Source: Cellulomonas persica (GTDB taxonomy: Bacteria; Actinomycetota; Actinomycetes; Actinomycetales; Cellulomonadaceae). Taken from it: a stretch of DNA of 64,000 bases. The notes beneath the pieces are model-generated. The model worked only from the letters and a program-made list of their open reading frames with translations, made no database searches and had not been told where the DNA came from. The translations under genes and the position numbers were made by a program. Location: assembly GCF_007989825.1 (NCBI RefSeq), contig NZ_BJUA01000007.1, forward strand, positions 175,437 through 239,436, in the 5' to 3' direction. Every line of letters begins with the position of its first letter. Within the stretch, counting starts at the first letter, position 1. Of this stretch, positions 54,814-64,000 are shown piece by piece.

Positions 54814-55569
54814 TCAGAGGGACTGGCCGCCTGAGGCCTCGATGCGCTGGCCGGTGGTCCACGCCATCGCCGGGGCGGTGATCGCCGCGACGACCCGGCC
54901 GATGTCCTCCGGCTCACCAACGCGGCCCATCGCGCTCGCCCCGGCGATCATCGCGCGGTAGCGCTCGTCGTCGCGGATCACCCCGCCGCCGAAGTCGGTC
55001 GCGGTGGCGCCCGGCGCCACGGTGTTCACCGCGATCCCGCGCGGCCCGAGCTCCTTGGCGAGGTACCGCGTCCACACCTCGACGGCGCCCTTCATCGAGG
55101 CGTAGACGCTGTACGGGCCGCCGCCGGTGAAGCGCGTCAGGCCGGTGGAGACGTTGACGACGTGCCCGCCGTCGCGGAGCATCGGCGCGACGGCCTGCGT
55201 GAGCAGCACCGGGCCGCGCACGTGGATCGCGTACAGCGCGTCGACGGCGTCGGCGGTGATCGAGCCGAACGGCGTGTGGCCCGCGACGCCCGCGTTGTTC
55301 ACGAGCACGTCCAGGCCGGACTCGCCCCAGCCGTCGAGCACGGTGCGCAACGCGGAGGTGAACGCCGCGAACTGCGCGGGCGAGGTGGTGTCGAGCGGGA
55401 GCGCCGCGGCGCGGGCGCCCGTTGCCGCGATCTGGGCGACGACCTCGTCGGCCGAGGTCCTGTCTGTGACGTACGTGACGACGACGTCGGTGCCGGCGGC
55501 GGCGAGCGCGAGCGCCGCAGCGCGGCCGAGCCCGCGCGAGCCGCCGGTGACGAGTGCGGTGCGAGTCAT
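54814..55569 (-). CDS. SDR-family oxidoreductase
   Basis: The 251-residue classical short-chain dehydrogenase has cofactor loop TGGSRGLGR, NNAG structural motif, active-site serine in NVSTGL and YxxxK in YSVYASMK. The C-terminal TGQRIEASGGQSL is typical. An NADP preference is suggested by the arginine after the glycine loop. The substrate is unknown. It is divergent from an XRE regulator across a perfect palindrome, suggesting that this gene is its target. The region 54547-54813 before it holds no clear gene. Confidence 0.94.
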   Translation of the reverse strand: MTRTALVTGGSRGLGRAAALALAAAGTDVVVTYVTDRTSADEVVAQIAATGARAAALPLDTTSPAQFAAFTSALRTVLDGWGESGLDVLVNNAGVAGHTPFGSITADAVDALYAIHVRGPVLLTQAVAPMLRDGGHVVNVSTGLTRFTGGGPYSVYASMKGAVEVWTRYLAKELGPRGIAVNTVAPGATATDFGGGVIRDDERYRAMIAGASAMGRVGEPEDIGRVVAAITAPAMAWTTGQRIEASGGQSL

Positions 55570-55646
55570 GATGCGTTCCTTCCCGTGGTGGTCCTGGGTG
55601 GTTCCACGGTCGGCCGCGGGCGAGGTCCGATCCAGGCCGCACCTGT

Positions 55647-55667
55647 CCAGGGATCGGCGATCCCTGG
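55647..55667. promoter_or_regulatory. Perfect 21-base palindrome between SDR and XRE genes
   Basis: CCAGGGATC, three bases GGC, then GATCCCTGG: a perfect 9-3-9 dyad in the divergent spacer, 78 bases before the SDR start and 33 before the regulator ATG. It is the likely binding site of the XRE protein. Confidence 0.7.
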
Positions 55668-55699
55668 TTCAGCGGGCACCACGGGACGACGATGGCGAC

Positions 55700-56545
55700 A
55701 TGGACCGTGCCCAGCTCGCCGACTTCCTGCGGGCGCGCCGCGCGGCGCTGCAGCCCGAGGACGTCGGCCTGCCGCGCGGGCCGCGCCGGCGCACGTCGGG
55801 GCTGCGCCGGGAGGAGGTCGCGGCGCTGTGCGGCATGTCCGCGGACTACTACACCCGTCTCGAGCAGGGCCGCGGCCCGCAGCCGTCCGAGCCGATGCTC
55901 GCCGCCATCGCGCGCGGGTTGCACCTGTCGGTCGCCGAGCGCGACCACCTGTTCCGGCTCGCGGGCCATCACGCGCCCGAGCGGACGAGCCGCGCGGACC
56001 ACGTCGCGCCGGCGATCCTGCGCATCCTCGACCGCCTTCAGGACACGCCCGCCCAGGTGGTCACGGACCTCGGCGAGACTCTCGTCCAGACGCCCGCCGC
56101 CGCGGCCCTGCTCGGCGACCAGACCCGCCACGAGGGCTTCGCGCGGGCCACCGTGTACCGCTGGTTCACCGAGCCCGCGTCGCGTGAGGTCTACCCGGAC
56201 GAGGATCACGACGAGCGTGCGGCGACGTTCGTCGCCGAGCTGCGGTCCGCGCTCTCGCGGGGCGGCAAGGGGTCACGCGCAGCACGGCTGGTCGACGACC
56301 TGCTGGGACGCAGCGAGGAGTTCGCCGCGCTGTGGGCGCGGCACGACGTCGCCGACAAGCACGTGCGGACCAAGCGCCTGCAGCACCCCGAGCTCGGCGT
56401 CATGACGCTCGACTGCGAGACGCTGCTCGACACGGACACGGGTCAGCGCCTGCTGGTCTTCACCGCGATACCCGGCTCCCCCGACGGGGACAAGCTGGCC
56501 CTGCTGACGGTCCTCGGCCCCCGCCGCGTGCCCGCCTCGTCCTGA
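55700..56545 (+). CDS. XRE-family regulator with MmyB-like ligand domain
   Basis: The 281-residue protein has an N-terminal helix-turn-helix (FLRARRAALQPEDVGLP, RTSGLRREEVAALCGMSADYYTRLEQG) and a C-terminal MmyB-like PAS-type domain (HVAPAILRILDRLQDTPAQVV, HDVADKHVRTKRLQHPELG). This pattern is very common in Streptomyces-like genomes, where such regulators are usually divergent from an SDR gene. A fatty-acid-like ligand has been proposed for MmyB domains. The ATG follows GGGACGACG. Confidence 0.94.
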   Translation: MDRAQLADFLRARRAALQPEDVGLPRGPRRRTSGLRREEVAALCGMSADYYTRLEQGRGPQPSEPMLAAIARGLHLSVAERDHLFRLAGHHAPERTSRADHVAPAILRILDRLQDTPAQVVTDLGETLVQTPAAAALLGDQTRHEGFARATVYRWFTEPASREVYPDEDHDERAATFVAELRSALSRGGKGSRAARLVDDLLGRSEEFAALWARHDVADKHVRTKRLQHPELGVMTLDCETLLDTDTGQRLLVFTAIPGSPDGDKLALLTVLGPRRVPASS

Positions 56546-56632
56546 CCCGCCCAGCCCGGCCGGGCTTCGTCGGCGCACGGCACCGCGCCGGCGCTGCCGC
56601 CAGCCGGCGCTGCCGTCCAGCCGGCGCTGCCG

Positions 56633-59600
56633 TCAGGGGGCGGTGCCGAGCTGGGCGGCGGCCGAGACGTCGTTCAGGACGATCGCGTCGATGAGCTGAC
56701 GGCACCACGTCAGGACCTCGCGGCCGTGCAGCGGCTTGCCGCCGATCCGCGCGGTCGTCGGGAACGGCACGAGCACCGTGCGCACCGCGGGCTTGAGGAC
56801 CGAGCCCGGGTACAGGCGCTTGAGCCGCAGCTGCGCGGACTCGGGCAGGTCCAGCGGCGCGAACCGCACGAACTTGCCCTGCGCCGTGATGTCGGACAGC
56901 CCCGCCCGACGCGCGTGGTGCCGGAACTGCGCGACCTCGAACAGGTTGTCGACCGCCTCGGGCACGGGTCCGTACCGGTCGACGAGCTCGGCACGCACCT
57001 CGCGCAGCGTGGTGTCGTCGGTGGCGACCGCGAGCTTGCGGTACGCCTCGAGGCGCAGCCGCTCGTGCGCGATGTAGTCGTGCGGGATGTGCGCGTCGAC
57101 GGGCAGCTCGATCGTGACGTCGGGCAGCTCCTCGGGGACGTCGTCGCGGAACGCCGCGACGGCTTCGCCGACCATGCGGATGTAGAGGTCGAAGCCGACG
57201 CCCTCGATGTGCCCGGACTGCTCGCCGCCGAGCAGGTTGCCCGCGCCGCGGATCTCGAGGTCCTTCATCGCCACGGCCATGCCGGCTCCCAGGTCCGTGT
57301 TGGCGGCGATGGTCTGCAGGCGGTCGTGCGCGGTCTCGGTGAGCGGCTTCTCGGGCGGGTACAGGAAGTACGCGTACGCGCGCTCGCGGCCACGGCCGAC
57401 GCGCCCGCGCAGCTGGTGCAGCTGGGACAGCCCGAGCAGGTCGGCGCGCTCGAGGATGAGGGTGTTGGCGTTGGAGATGTCGAGGCCGGTCTCGACGATC
57501 GTCGTGCAGACCAGCACGTCGAACCGCTTCTCCCAGAAGTCGACGATGACCTGCTCGAGCTGGTGCTCGTTCATCTTCCCGTGCGCGACGGCGATGCGGG
57601 CCTCGGGCACGAGCTCGTTGAGCCGCGACGCGGTGCGCTCGATCGACTCGACGCGGTTGTGCACGTAGAACACCTGGCCCTCGCGCAGCAGCTCGCGCCG
57701 GATCGCCGCGGAGATCTGCTTCTCCTCGTACGCGCCGACGAACGTCAGCACCGGGTGCCGCTCCTCGGGTGGGGTCGCGAGCGTCGACATCTCCCGGATG
57801 CCGGTCACGGCCATCTCGAGCGTGCGCGGGATCGGGGTCGCGGACATCGCGAGCACGTCGACGTTGGTGCGCAGCGCCTTGAGCGTCTCCTTGTGCTCGA
57901 CGCCGAACCGCTGCTCCTCGTCGATCACGACGAGCCCGAGGTCCTTGAACCGCACCTCGCCGGTGATGAGGCGGTGCGTGCCGATCACGACGTCCACGGA
58001 CCCGTCCGCGAGCCCGTCGACGATCGCCTTGCTCTCCTTGGCCGTCTGGAACCGCGACAGCGCCTTCACCGTGACGGGGAACGCCGAGTAGCGCTCGGTG
58101 AACGTGTCGAGGTGCTGCTGCACGAGCAGCGTCGTCGGGACGAGGACCGCCACCTGCTTGCCGTCCTGCACGGCCTTGAACGCGGCGCGCACCGCGATCT
58201 CCGTCTTGCCGTAGCCGACGTCGCCGCACACGAGCCGGTCCATCGGGATCGGCTTCTCCATGTCGGCCTTGACCTCGTCGATCGTCGCCGCCTGGTCGGG
58301 CGTCTCGACGAACGCGAACGCGTCCTCGAGCTCGCGCTGCCACGGGGTGTCGGCGCCGAACGCGTGCCCGGGTGTCGCCATGCGCGCCGAGTACAGCCGG
58401 ATGAGCTCGGAGGCGATCTCCTTGACCGCCTTGCGCGCGCGACCCTTCGTCTTCGCCCAGTCCGAGCCGCCCATGCGGTTGAGGCTCGGGGCCTCGCCGC
58501 CGACGTACTTCGTCACCTGGTCGAGCTGGTCGGTCGGCACGTACAGCCGGTCACCCGGCTGGCCGCGCTTGGACGACGCGTACTCGATCACCAGGTACTC
58601 GCGCGTCGCCGCCGCGGCTCCCGACCCGATGGTCCGCTGCACGAGGTCGACGAACCGCCCCACCCCGTGCTGCTCGTGCACGACGAAGTCGCCTGCGCGC
58701 AGCGCGAGCGGGTCGACGACGTTACGTCGCCGGCTCGGCATCTTGCGCATGTCGCGCGTCGAGGTGCCGGTGCGCCCCGTCAGGTCCGACTCGGAGAACA
58801 CCGCGAGCTGCAGCTGTTCCGCGACGTACCCCGGCCCGACCGGCGCGGGCACGACGAGCACCACGCCGCCCTCGGGCTCGGCCCCGATCGAGGTGACGAG
58901 CCGCGCGGGGCAGTCGGCGGCCTTGAGCTGCTCGACCATGCGCTGCGCGGGGCCGTGCGCCTCGGTCGCGAGGACGAGCCGCCAGCCGGCCTGCTGCAGC
59001 GCCCGCACGTCGGCCACGGCGCGCGCGACCTCCCCGCGGTACCGCTCGACGTCCCGCGCCGCGACGACGAGCGTCTCGACGCCGTCCGTCTCGCGCACGG
59101 GCGCGTCCGCGTCCTCGTCGCCGGCGCCCGCGTCGAGCGTGAAGCCCGACAGCGTCCACCACCCCAGCCCGCGGACCGCGGACAACGCCCGGACCTCGGC
59201 GAACGTCGCGAACGACGCGGCCGACAGGTCGAGCGGGGTCGCGGCGCCGGCGGCCGCCGACGTCCACGCGGCGTCGAGGAACTCCTGCGTGGTCGCCACC
59301 AGGTCGTGCGCGCGGCGCCGGATGCGCTCGGGGTCGACGAGCACGAGCAGCGCGTCGTCGGGCAGGAGGTCGAGCACGGGCACCATCCGGTCGACGAGCG
59401 CCGGCGCGAGCGACTCCATGCCCTCGACGGCGATGCCCGCGGCGAGCTTGTCGAGCATGTCGATCGCACCCGGGAGCTGCTCGACGAGCGCGGCCGCACG
59501 CTCCCGGACCGCGTCGGTCAGCAGGATCTCGCGGCACGGCGGCGCCCACACCCCGTGCTCGGCGATCTCGAGCGAGCGCTGGTCCGCGACCGAGAACCAG

Positions 59601-60247
59601 CGGATCTCCTCGACGTCCTCGCCCCACAGCTCGATGCGCAGCGGGTGCGACTCGGTGGGCGGGAACACGTCGAGGATGCCGCCGCGCACCGCGAACTCGC
59701 CGCGCTTCTCGACCATGTCCACACGGCTGTAGGCGGCGTCGACGAGCCGGTGCGTGAGGTCCTCGAGGTCGACCCGGTCCCCCACGGCGACCTCGACGGG
59801 CCGCAGCTCGCCCAGGCCCTCGACGACAGGCTGCAGCAGCGCCCGGACGGGGACGACGAGCACGCGGATCGGCCCGGCCGGGCCGGGCTCGGGCGTCGGG
59901 TGCGCGAGCCGGCGGAACACCGCGAGGCGCCGCGCGACGGTGTCCGCGCGCGGCGAGAGCCGCTCGTGCGGGAGCGTCTCCCACGCGGGCAGGACCGCGA
60001 CGTCGTCGTCCGGCAGGTAGCAGCGCAGCGCGGCCGCGAGGTCGTCGGCATCGCGTCCCGTCGCGGTGGTCACGACGAGCGGGCGCCCCGTGGTGTGCCC
60101 GCCCGCCCCGGCGAGCGCCGCGAGCAGCGGCGGCCGCACGCCCGCGGGCCCGACGACGTCCACCTCTCCGCGCGCGGGCAGCGCCTCGAGCGCGGCGGCA
60201 GCGGCAGGGTCGGCGAGCAGGGCGGGCAGCAGTCCGGTCAGGTCCAT
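56633..60247 (-). CDS. mfd: Transcription-repair coupling factor Mfd
   Basis: Mfd removes RNA polymerase stalled at DNA lesions and recruits the Uvr system. The 1204-residue protein shows the UvrB-homology N-terminus, the RNA polymerase interaction domain (DFVVHEQHGVGRFVDL) and the helicase motifs GDVGYGKTEIAVRAAFK (Walker A), IDEEQRFG and TTIVETGLDISNANTLI. QLRGRVGRGRERAYAYFLYP and a C-terminal UvrA-binding-mimic domain (D7-like) complete it. Length is typical. The 298 bases upstream (60248-60545) contain no convincing gene. Confidence 0.98.
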   Translation of the reverse strand: MDLTGLLPALLADPAAAAALEALPARGEVDVVGPAGVRPPLLAALAGAGGHTTGRPLVVTTATGRDADDLAAALRCYLPDDDVAVLPAWETLPHERLSPRADTVARRLAVFRRLAHPTPEPGPAGPIRVLVVPVRALLQPVVEGLGELRPVEVAVGDRVDLEDLTHRLVDAAYSRVDMVEKRGEFAVRGGILDVFPPTESHPLRIELWGEDVEEIRWFSVADQRSLEIAEHGVWAPPCREILLTDAVRERAAALVEQLPGAIDMLDKLAAGIAVEGMESLAPALVDRMVPVLDLLPDDALLVLVDPERIRRRAHDLVATTQEFLDAAWTSAAAGAATPLDLSAASFATFAEVRALSAVRGLGWWTLSGFTLDAGAGDEDADAPVRETDGVETLVVAARDVERYRGEVARAVADVRALQQAGWRLVLATEAHGPAQRMVEQLKAADCPARLVTSIGAEPEGGVVLVVPAPVGPGYVAEQLQLAVFSESDLTGRTGTSTRDMRKMPSRRRNVVDPLALRAGDFVVHEQHGVGRFVDLVQRTIGSGAAAATREYLVIEYASSKRGQPGDRLYVPTDQLDQVTKYVGGEAPSLNRMGGSDWAKTKGRARKAVKEIASELIRLYSARMATPGHAFGADTPWQRELEDAFAFVETPDQAATIDEVKADMEKPIPMDRLVCGDVGYGKTEIAVRAAFKAVQDGKQVAVLVPTTLLVQQHLDTFTERYSAFPVTVKALSRFQTAKESKAIVDGLADGSVDVVIGTHRLITGEVRFKDLGLVVIDEEQRFGVEHKETLKALRTNVDVLAMSATPIPRTLEMAVTGIREMSTLATPPEERHPVLTFVGAYEEKQISAAIRRELLREGQVFYVHNRVESIERTASRLNELVPEARIAVAHGKMNEHQLEQVIVDFWEKRFDVLVCTTIVETGLDISNANTLILERADLLGLSQLHQLRGRVGRGRERAYAYFLYPPEKPLTETAHDRLQTIAANTDLGAGMAVAMKDLEIRGAGNLLGGEQSGHIEGVGFDLYIRMVGEAVAAFRDDVPEELPDVTIELPVDAHIPHDYIAHERLRLEAYRKLAVATDDTTLREVRAELVDRYGPVPEAVDNLFEVAQFRHHARRAGLSDITAQGKFVRFAPLDLPESAQLRLKRLYPGSVLKPAVRTVLVPFPTTARIGGKPLHGREVLTWCRQLIDAIVLNDVSAAAQLGTAP

Positions 60248-60545
60248 GGGGTCCTTCAGAGCGCGGTTCGGGCACGACGAGCGTGGGCTGCCGCGACGAG
60301 CGCGGGCGGGTCTCGCGTGGCGACGAGCGCGACGGACCCGCCCCCACGACGACGTGCGGGCAGCACGAACAGCCCCGGACCGCGCCGACAGGGGCCCTCC
60401 GTGGAGCCGCCAGGCCCGCGCGCAGGGAGCCGGTCATCGGCGGCTCAGGGGTGCGGCCTCAGTCTACGAGCGGCCGCCGACATCTCACCCGGGGTCGGTC
60501 CGACCGCGGGTGCGGCGGCACCAGCAGACGTCGGCAGCGGACCGC

Positions 60546-61007
60546 TCAGGGACGCGCGCTGCCCGCCAGCTCGGGGGCACTGGCGCTCCCGTCCAGCGTG
60601 GCCAGCGCGCGACGCAGCGCCGTGCTCGAGGTCTGCAGCGTGTACGGGAAGTACACGACCTCGACGCCGACCTCCGCGAACCGCCGCTCGAGCTCCTCGC
60701 CCTTCGGGGTGCCGCGCCAGTCGTCGCCCTTGAAGAACACGTCGAACTTCAGCTCACGCCACGTCTCGAGCTTGTCCGGGACCACCTCGGCGTGCACGGC
60801 GTCGACGAACGCGATGTGCTCGACGATCTCCATGCGCTCCGCGAGCGGCACGACCGGGCGCCGTCCGCGCGCCTGCTCCAGCATCTCGTCGCTCACGACG
60901 CCCGCGATGAGGAAGTCGCAGTGCTCCCGGGCCCGCCGCAGGATGTTCAGATGTCCGACATGGAACAGGTCGTACGCGCCCGGCGCGTACCCCACACGTC
61001 CTGCCAT
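60546..61007 (-). CDS. Cytidylyl/adenylyltransferase (TagD/RfaE-C type)
   Basis: The 153-residue nucleotidyltransferase has GAYDLFHVGHLNILRRA with the HxGH motif, DEMLEQARGRRPVVPLAERMEIV, FFKGDDWRGTPKGEE and the C-terminal TSSTALRR block (ISTS-like) that contacts nucleotide phosphates. It activates a phosphorylated polyol or sugar such as glycerol-3-phosphate for polymer synthesis. It starts at the ATG at 61007, with weak GGGGG upstream. It follows two exopolysaccharide genes, which suggests a wall or capsule polymer role. Confidence 0.88.
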   Translation of the reverse strand: MAGRVGYAPGAYDLFHVGHLNILRRAREHCDFLIAGVVSDEMLEQARGRRPVVPLAERMEIVEHIAFVDAVHAEVVPDKLETWRELKFDVFFKGDDWRGTPKGEELERRFAEVGVEVVYFPYTLQTSSTALRRALATLDGSASAPELAGSARP

Positions 61008-61105
61008 GCCGAACCCCCAGGTCACTCGCTGCTCCGGGGCCCTCCCGAACAACAGATCGAGACTAGGTGCTGGTCGGGCATTTCCGACATGTGCGACAGG
61101 GTGAA

Positions 61106-62521
61106 TTAACCCGTTTGGCTCGTCGTGGCACGCGCGTGCGTCCGGCTCGTCCGCTCGGGGCGGCCCCAGCGACGTCGACGACTCCTGGTGGCGCCGTACA
61201 CGTACGACTCCTCCTGCGCGGTCCGCGACCGGTTCAGGACGAGGCCGACGACCCGACCGCCGCCCTGGTGCACGGCCTCGACCGCCCGCGTGAGCTGCGG
61301 GCGTCGTGCCTTGCTCGCGTCGACGACGAGGATCAGGCCGGCCACCTGGCGCGAGACCACGACCGCGTCCGCGACGGGCAGCAGCGGCGGCGTGTCGATG
61401 AACACCGCGTCGTACTCCTCGGCGACCTGCTCGAGCAGCGCGGCGAACTCCTTGGACGCGAGCAGCTCGCCGGGGTTCGGGGGCATCGCCCCCGACGCGA
61501 GCACCGACGGGCCGTCGCCCAGGTGCTGCACCACGTCGTCGAACTCGGCGCGGCCGACGAGGCACTCGGTGAGCCCCGCGGCACCCTCGAGCCCGAGCCG
61601 GTCGGCGACCGCCGGACGGCGCAGGTCCGCGTCGATGACGAGCACACGGTCGCCGGCGGCGGCGAACGAGAACGCCAGGCGCAGGTTGGTGTGCGTCTTG
61701 CCCTCGCCCTCGACGGCGGACGACAGCGCGAACATGCGCGGAGCACCGCGCTCGCCGACCATCTGCAGGTTCGTGCGCAGGCGGCGGAACTCCTCGGCCT
61801 GCGGGCCGTTGAGCACCGCGTCCCCGACGCGCACCTCGAGCTCGGCCTTGCGCACGCCGCGCACCACCCCGAGCAGCGGGACGTCCGTGGCGGTCGCCAG
61901 GTCCTCGGGGCGGCGCACGCGCGTGTCGAACGCCTGGCGCAGGTAGGCGGCGGCCAGGCCGATGATCAGGCCGGCGAGAGCGGCCGCCAGCACGTTGCGC
62001 TTCGTGTTCGGCGACGCCGGGTACCTCGGCGGCACCGCCTGGTCGACGATCGTCGCGCGGATGGACGCGGTGCCGGCGGTCGTCGTGGGCGACACCTCGG
62101 CGATCACGCTCGTCAGCTCGCGCGCCACGGCGTTCGCGATGTCCGCGGCGGCCTGCGGCGAGCTGCTGCTCGCGGCGATGTTGAGGATCGACGTGCCGTT
62201 CGCGGTCGTCGCCGAGATCCGGCCGGCGAGCGATCGCGCGGTGGTGCTCAGGCCGAGGTCCTCGACGACCGGGTCGAGCACGATCGGGAGCGTCGCGAGC
62301 TGCGCGAACGAGAGCATCTGCGCCTGCGTGTAGCTCGAACCCTGGTTGAGGTCCGACGCCGAGTCCCCCGCGGCGAGCGCGACGAACAGCGCCGTGCGCG
62401 CGCGGTACACGGGCTCGGCGCGGTCGGACATGACGTAGATGCCGATCGTGAACACCAGGATCGGCGTGAGCACCCACAGCCAGTGCTTGCGGACGGCACG
62501 CACCGCGTCGTGCAAGGTCAT
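61106..62521 (-). CDS. Wzz-like chain-length protein fused to BY-type tyrosine kinase
   Basis: The 471-residue protein has two membrane helices flanking a Wzz-like extracellular domain (first at HWLWVLTPILVFTIGIYV, second at NVLAAALAGLIIGLAAAYL). The cytoplasmic CpsD/BY-kinase domain has Walker A VEGEGKTHTN, Walker A' VLVIDADLRRP and Walker B AVFIDTPPLLPVAD. The C-terminal tail is basic with only two tyrosines ([13 protein letters not shown]), short compared with the usual tyrosine cluster. It would regulate chain length and export of an exopolysaccharide. The ATG at 62521 follows GTGGGA. Confidence 0.92.
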   Translation of the reverse strand: MTLHDAVRAVRKHWLWVLTPILVFTIGIYVMSDRAEPVYRARTALFVALAAGDSASDLNQGSSYTQAQMLSFAQLATLPIVLDPVVEDLGLSTTARSLAGRISATTANGTSILNIAASSSSPQAAADIANAVARELTSVIAEVSPTTTAGTASIRATIVDQAVPPRYPASPNTKRNVLAAALAGLIIGLAAAYLRQAFDTRVRRPEDLATATDVPLLGVVRGVRKAELEVRVGDAVLNGPQAEEFRRLRTNLQMVGERGAPRMFALSSAVEGEGKTHTNLRLAFSFAAAGDRVLVIDADLRRPAVADRLGLEGAAGLTECLVGRAEFDDVVQHLGDGPSVLASGAMPPNPGELLASKEFAALLEQVAEEYDAVFIDTPPLLPVADAVVVSRQVAGLILVVDASKARRPQLTRAVEAVHQGGGRVVGLVLNRSRTAQEESYVYGATRSRRRRWGRPERTSRTHARATTSQTG

Positions 62522-62550
62522 CGGTCCCACTCTCTGTCAGAACGCCCGAT

Positions 62551-63858
62551 TCAACCATCGCGACGCGGGACGACGCTTCCGCCGAACGCGCTCATGTTGT
62601 GCAGATCCGATGGAGCCGACGCGGCCCGGGCGTCCGGGCGACTCCGAGCCAGGGCGTGCTGCGTGACCGCCAGCCCCGTGACGAACCAGAAGAACGTCGT
62701 GAACTGCGTGATGAACGCGACCGAGGTCAGCCCCGGCAGGATCGCGACCACCGAGACGATCGCCGGGCCGCGGTACCCCCGCACGAGCGAGGCGACCGCG
62801 GCGAGCGCGCTCGCGAGCAGCAGGATGAGCGGGATCAGCCCGTAGCTGAGCCCGATGAGGATGATCGCCGAGTCGATCGACTCGAACGAGCCGTACGACT
62901 GCGTGCCCGCGGCGTCCCGCGCGGCGGCCGACGACCGGCCCAGCCACGTCATCGTCGGCACGAGCGACAGGAGGTCGCCGCGGTACTGCGCGCTGCCCGC
63001 GGCCTCGTCGCCCGCGCTGGAGAACACGTCCATCGCGATCGGTGCCGCGATCACGACGCCGACCCCGAGCAGGGCGGCGGTGCCGATCCGGAAACCGCGC
63101 GTGACCTCCTTGCCCAGCAGCGTCGCGCACAGCACGATCCCCAGGACGGCCGAGATCATGCCGATGCGGCTGAACGTGAGGACCGCCGCGGACGCGATCG
63201 TGAGGATCACGACCGCCTTGACCCACGGCCGCAGGCGCGAGACCCACACGAACGGCACGGACATCGCCAGGCACGCACCGAGCGCGATCGAGTGGCCGAA
63301 CGCGCCCTCGACGCGCGCCACGCCACCTCGGTACTGGATGCTGCTCCACCCCGAGTACAGGGAGTTCGGGAACGCCAGCCCGACGAACCAGTTGTGCCGC
63401 ATGACGAACTCGAGGATGCCGAGGACCGCGACGACGAAGAACACCGTCGCGATGCACGTGCTCAGCCAGTCGTGGTCGACGCGCGTGCTGAGCCGGCCGA
63501 CGAGGTAGGGCAGGCCCCAGCCGATGACGGCCGCGTACGCCTGCGCCAGGCTGACGTAGCCCACGAGGAAGGAGACCGTCACGGCGCCGAGGACCACGAT
63601 CGTCACGACGTCGTACGTCAGGAGCCGGATCCCCGAGCCGCGCCACAGCGCCACGACCATGGCGAGGCTCAGCATCATGAGCGGCGTGACGAGCACCCCG
63701 ACCGTGACACCCGCCCACGGCGGCACGAGGCACAGCGCGAGCAGGTACAGGACGTAGGCGACCTGCGGCCGCTGGTGGACGACGAGCGTCATCGCCGCAC
63801 CCAGCGCTGCCACGAGGAGCATGAGGGCGAGGCCGTCCACGCTCCCTACCCCGGGCAT
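62551..63858 (-). CDS. O-antigen ligase/polymerase-like membrane protein (Wzy type)
   Basis: The 435-residue protein has about 11 membrane helices. The large extracellular loop holds GWSSIQYRGGVARVEGAFGHSIALG, and LTFSRIGMISAVLG after it is typical of Wzy/WaaL/RfaL-like enzymes. It would polymerise or ligate polysaccharide repeat units and works with the Wzz-like kinase 30 bases downstream. The ATG at 63858 has no strong Shine-Dalgarno. Confidence 0.88.
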   Translation of the reverse strand: MPGVGSVDGLALMLLVAALGAAMTLVVHQRPQVAYVLYLLALCLVPPWAGVTVGVLVTPLMMLSLAMVVALWRGSGIRLLTYDVVTIVVLGAVTVSFLVGYVSLAQAYAAVIGWGLPYLVGRLSTRVDHDWLSTCIATVFFVVAVLGILEFVMRHNWFVGLAFPNSLYSGWSSIQYRGGVARVEGAFGHSIALGACLAMSVPFVWVSRLRPWVKAVVILTIASAAVLTFSRIGMISAVLGIVLCATLLGKEVTRGFRIGTAALLGVGVVIAAPIAMDVFSSAGDEAAGSAQYRGDLLSLVPTMTWLGRSSAAARDAAGTQSYGSFESIDSAIILIGLSYGLIPLILLLASALAAVASLVRGYRGPAIVSVVAILPGLTSVAFITQFTTFFWFVTGLAVTQHALARSRPDARAASAPSDLHNMSAFGGSVVPRRDG

Positions 63859-63918
63859 CCGACCTCTCCCACCGCCGACGACGGCTCAGTGTCCACTCGC
63901 GGCGGCGGCGGTGTCGAG

Positions 63919-63945
63919 AGGACGCCCCGCCACGCGGGGCGTCCT
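63919..63945 (-). terminator. Terminator at the right edge
   Basis: A perfect 12-base stem (63919-63930 with 63934-63945) with a three-base loop lies between the polymerase gene and the end of the next minus-strand gene, 4 bases past the latter's stop. Confidence 0.75.
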
Positions 63946-63949
63946 GTCG

Positions 63950-64000
63950 TCACCCGATCTGCAGCGCCCGCACGTCCCGGACCGAGAACACGATCGCGCC
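63950..64000 (-). CDS. C-terminal end of an unidentified minus-strand gene
   Basis: The minus strand from the window edge reads GAIVFSVRDVRALQIG followed by TGA at 63950-63952. The frame runs off the window. A terminator directly after the stop supports a real gene end. The product cannot be named from 16 residues. Confidence 0.5.
   Translation of the reverse strand, partial: GAIVFSVRDVRALQIG

Overview
The window is very GC-rich DNA with dense genes, GTG starts and GGAGG-type ribosome binding sites. It reads as a chromosome segment of an actinobacterium. A secreted GH10 xylanase with a proline/threonine linker and a C-terminal CBM2, a CE7 acetyl-xylan esterase and a GH1 beta-glucosidase with a CebR-like operator point to a Cellulomonas-type plant-polysaccharide degrader (inference). 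A mycothiol conjugate amidase gene agrees with Actinobacteria. I see no transposase, integrase, phage module or CRISPR array.

Layout. 0-2.5 kb: the end of a FtsX-type ABC permease and two MacB-type ATPases. 2.6-9.5 kb: phoH, isoprenyl transferase, trhA, nitrilase, small membrane protein, mca, DUF4307 protein and greA, an order close to Rv1080c-Rv1095 of M. tuberculosis. 9.6-19.2 kb: ilvA, an AI-2E-type membrane protein, msrA, an Rdx-type thiol protein, FKBP, a membrane protease-like protein, alditol oxidase, transglutaminase-like protein, acetyl-xylan esterase and a Bax-inhibitor protein. 19.4-24.6 kb: an ABC pair, MarR regulator, siderophore-interacting flavoprotein, an odd short tRNA with anticodon UAA, and type II NADH dehydrogenase. 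24.7-33.4 kb: GH1 beta-glucosidase, ppx-DUF501-ftsB/divIC-like-eno, an acetyltransferase and the xylanase. 33.5-41.4 kb: pntAB transhydrogenase, a frameshifted multi-membrane M48 protease with a small partner, mazG and a SurA-like lipoprotein.

41.4-51 kb is a gluconeogenesis and glyoxylate island. It has two RamB/PrpR-family regulators, each transcribed away from a target-like operon: pckG plus an MBL-fold protein, and aceA-aceB. Acetate or fatty acids would feed isocitrate lyase and malate synthase, and PEP carboxykinase would draw oxaloacetate into gluconeogenesis. 51.2-54.5 kb is a compact operon of a small secreted protein, an ABC ATPase and two membrane proteins; its role is not recognised. 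54.8-56.5 kb is a divergent SDR/XRE pair around a perfect palindrome. 56.6-63.9 kb holds mfd and an exopolysaccharide set (nucleotidyltransferase, Wzz-like tyrosine kinase, polymerase/ligase). A 16-residue end of another minus-strand gene lies at the right edge.

Most genes are assigned from visible motifs and length. Start codons were chosen from ribosome binding sites, 4-base stop/start overlaps and family N-termini. Promoter calls are sparse because -35/-10 boxes are hard to judge at this base composition. The largest spacers (54547-54813, 60248-60545, 4032-4314, 29030-29242, 8668-8927) show no convincing gene.
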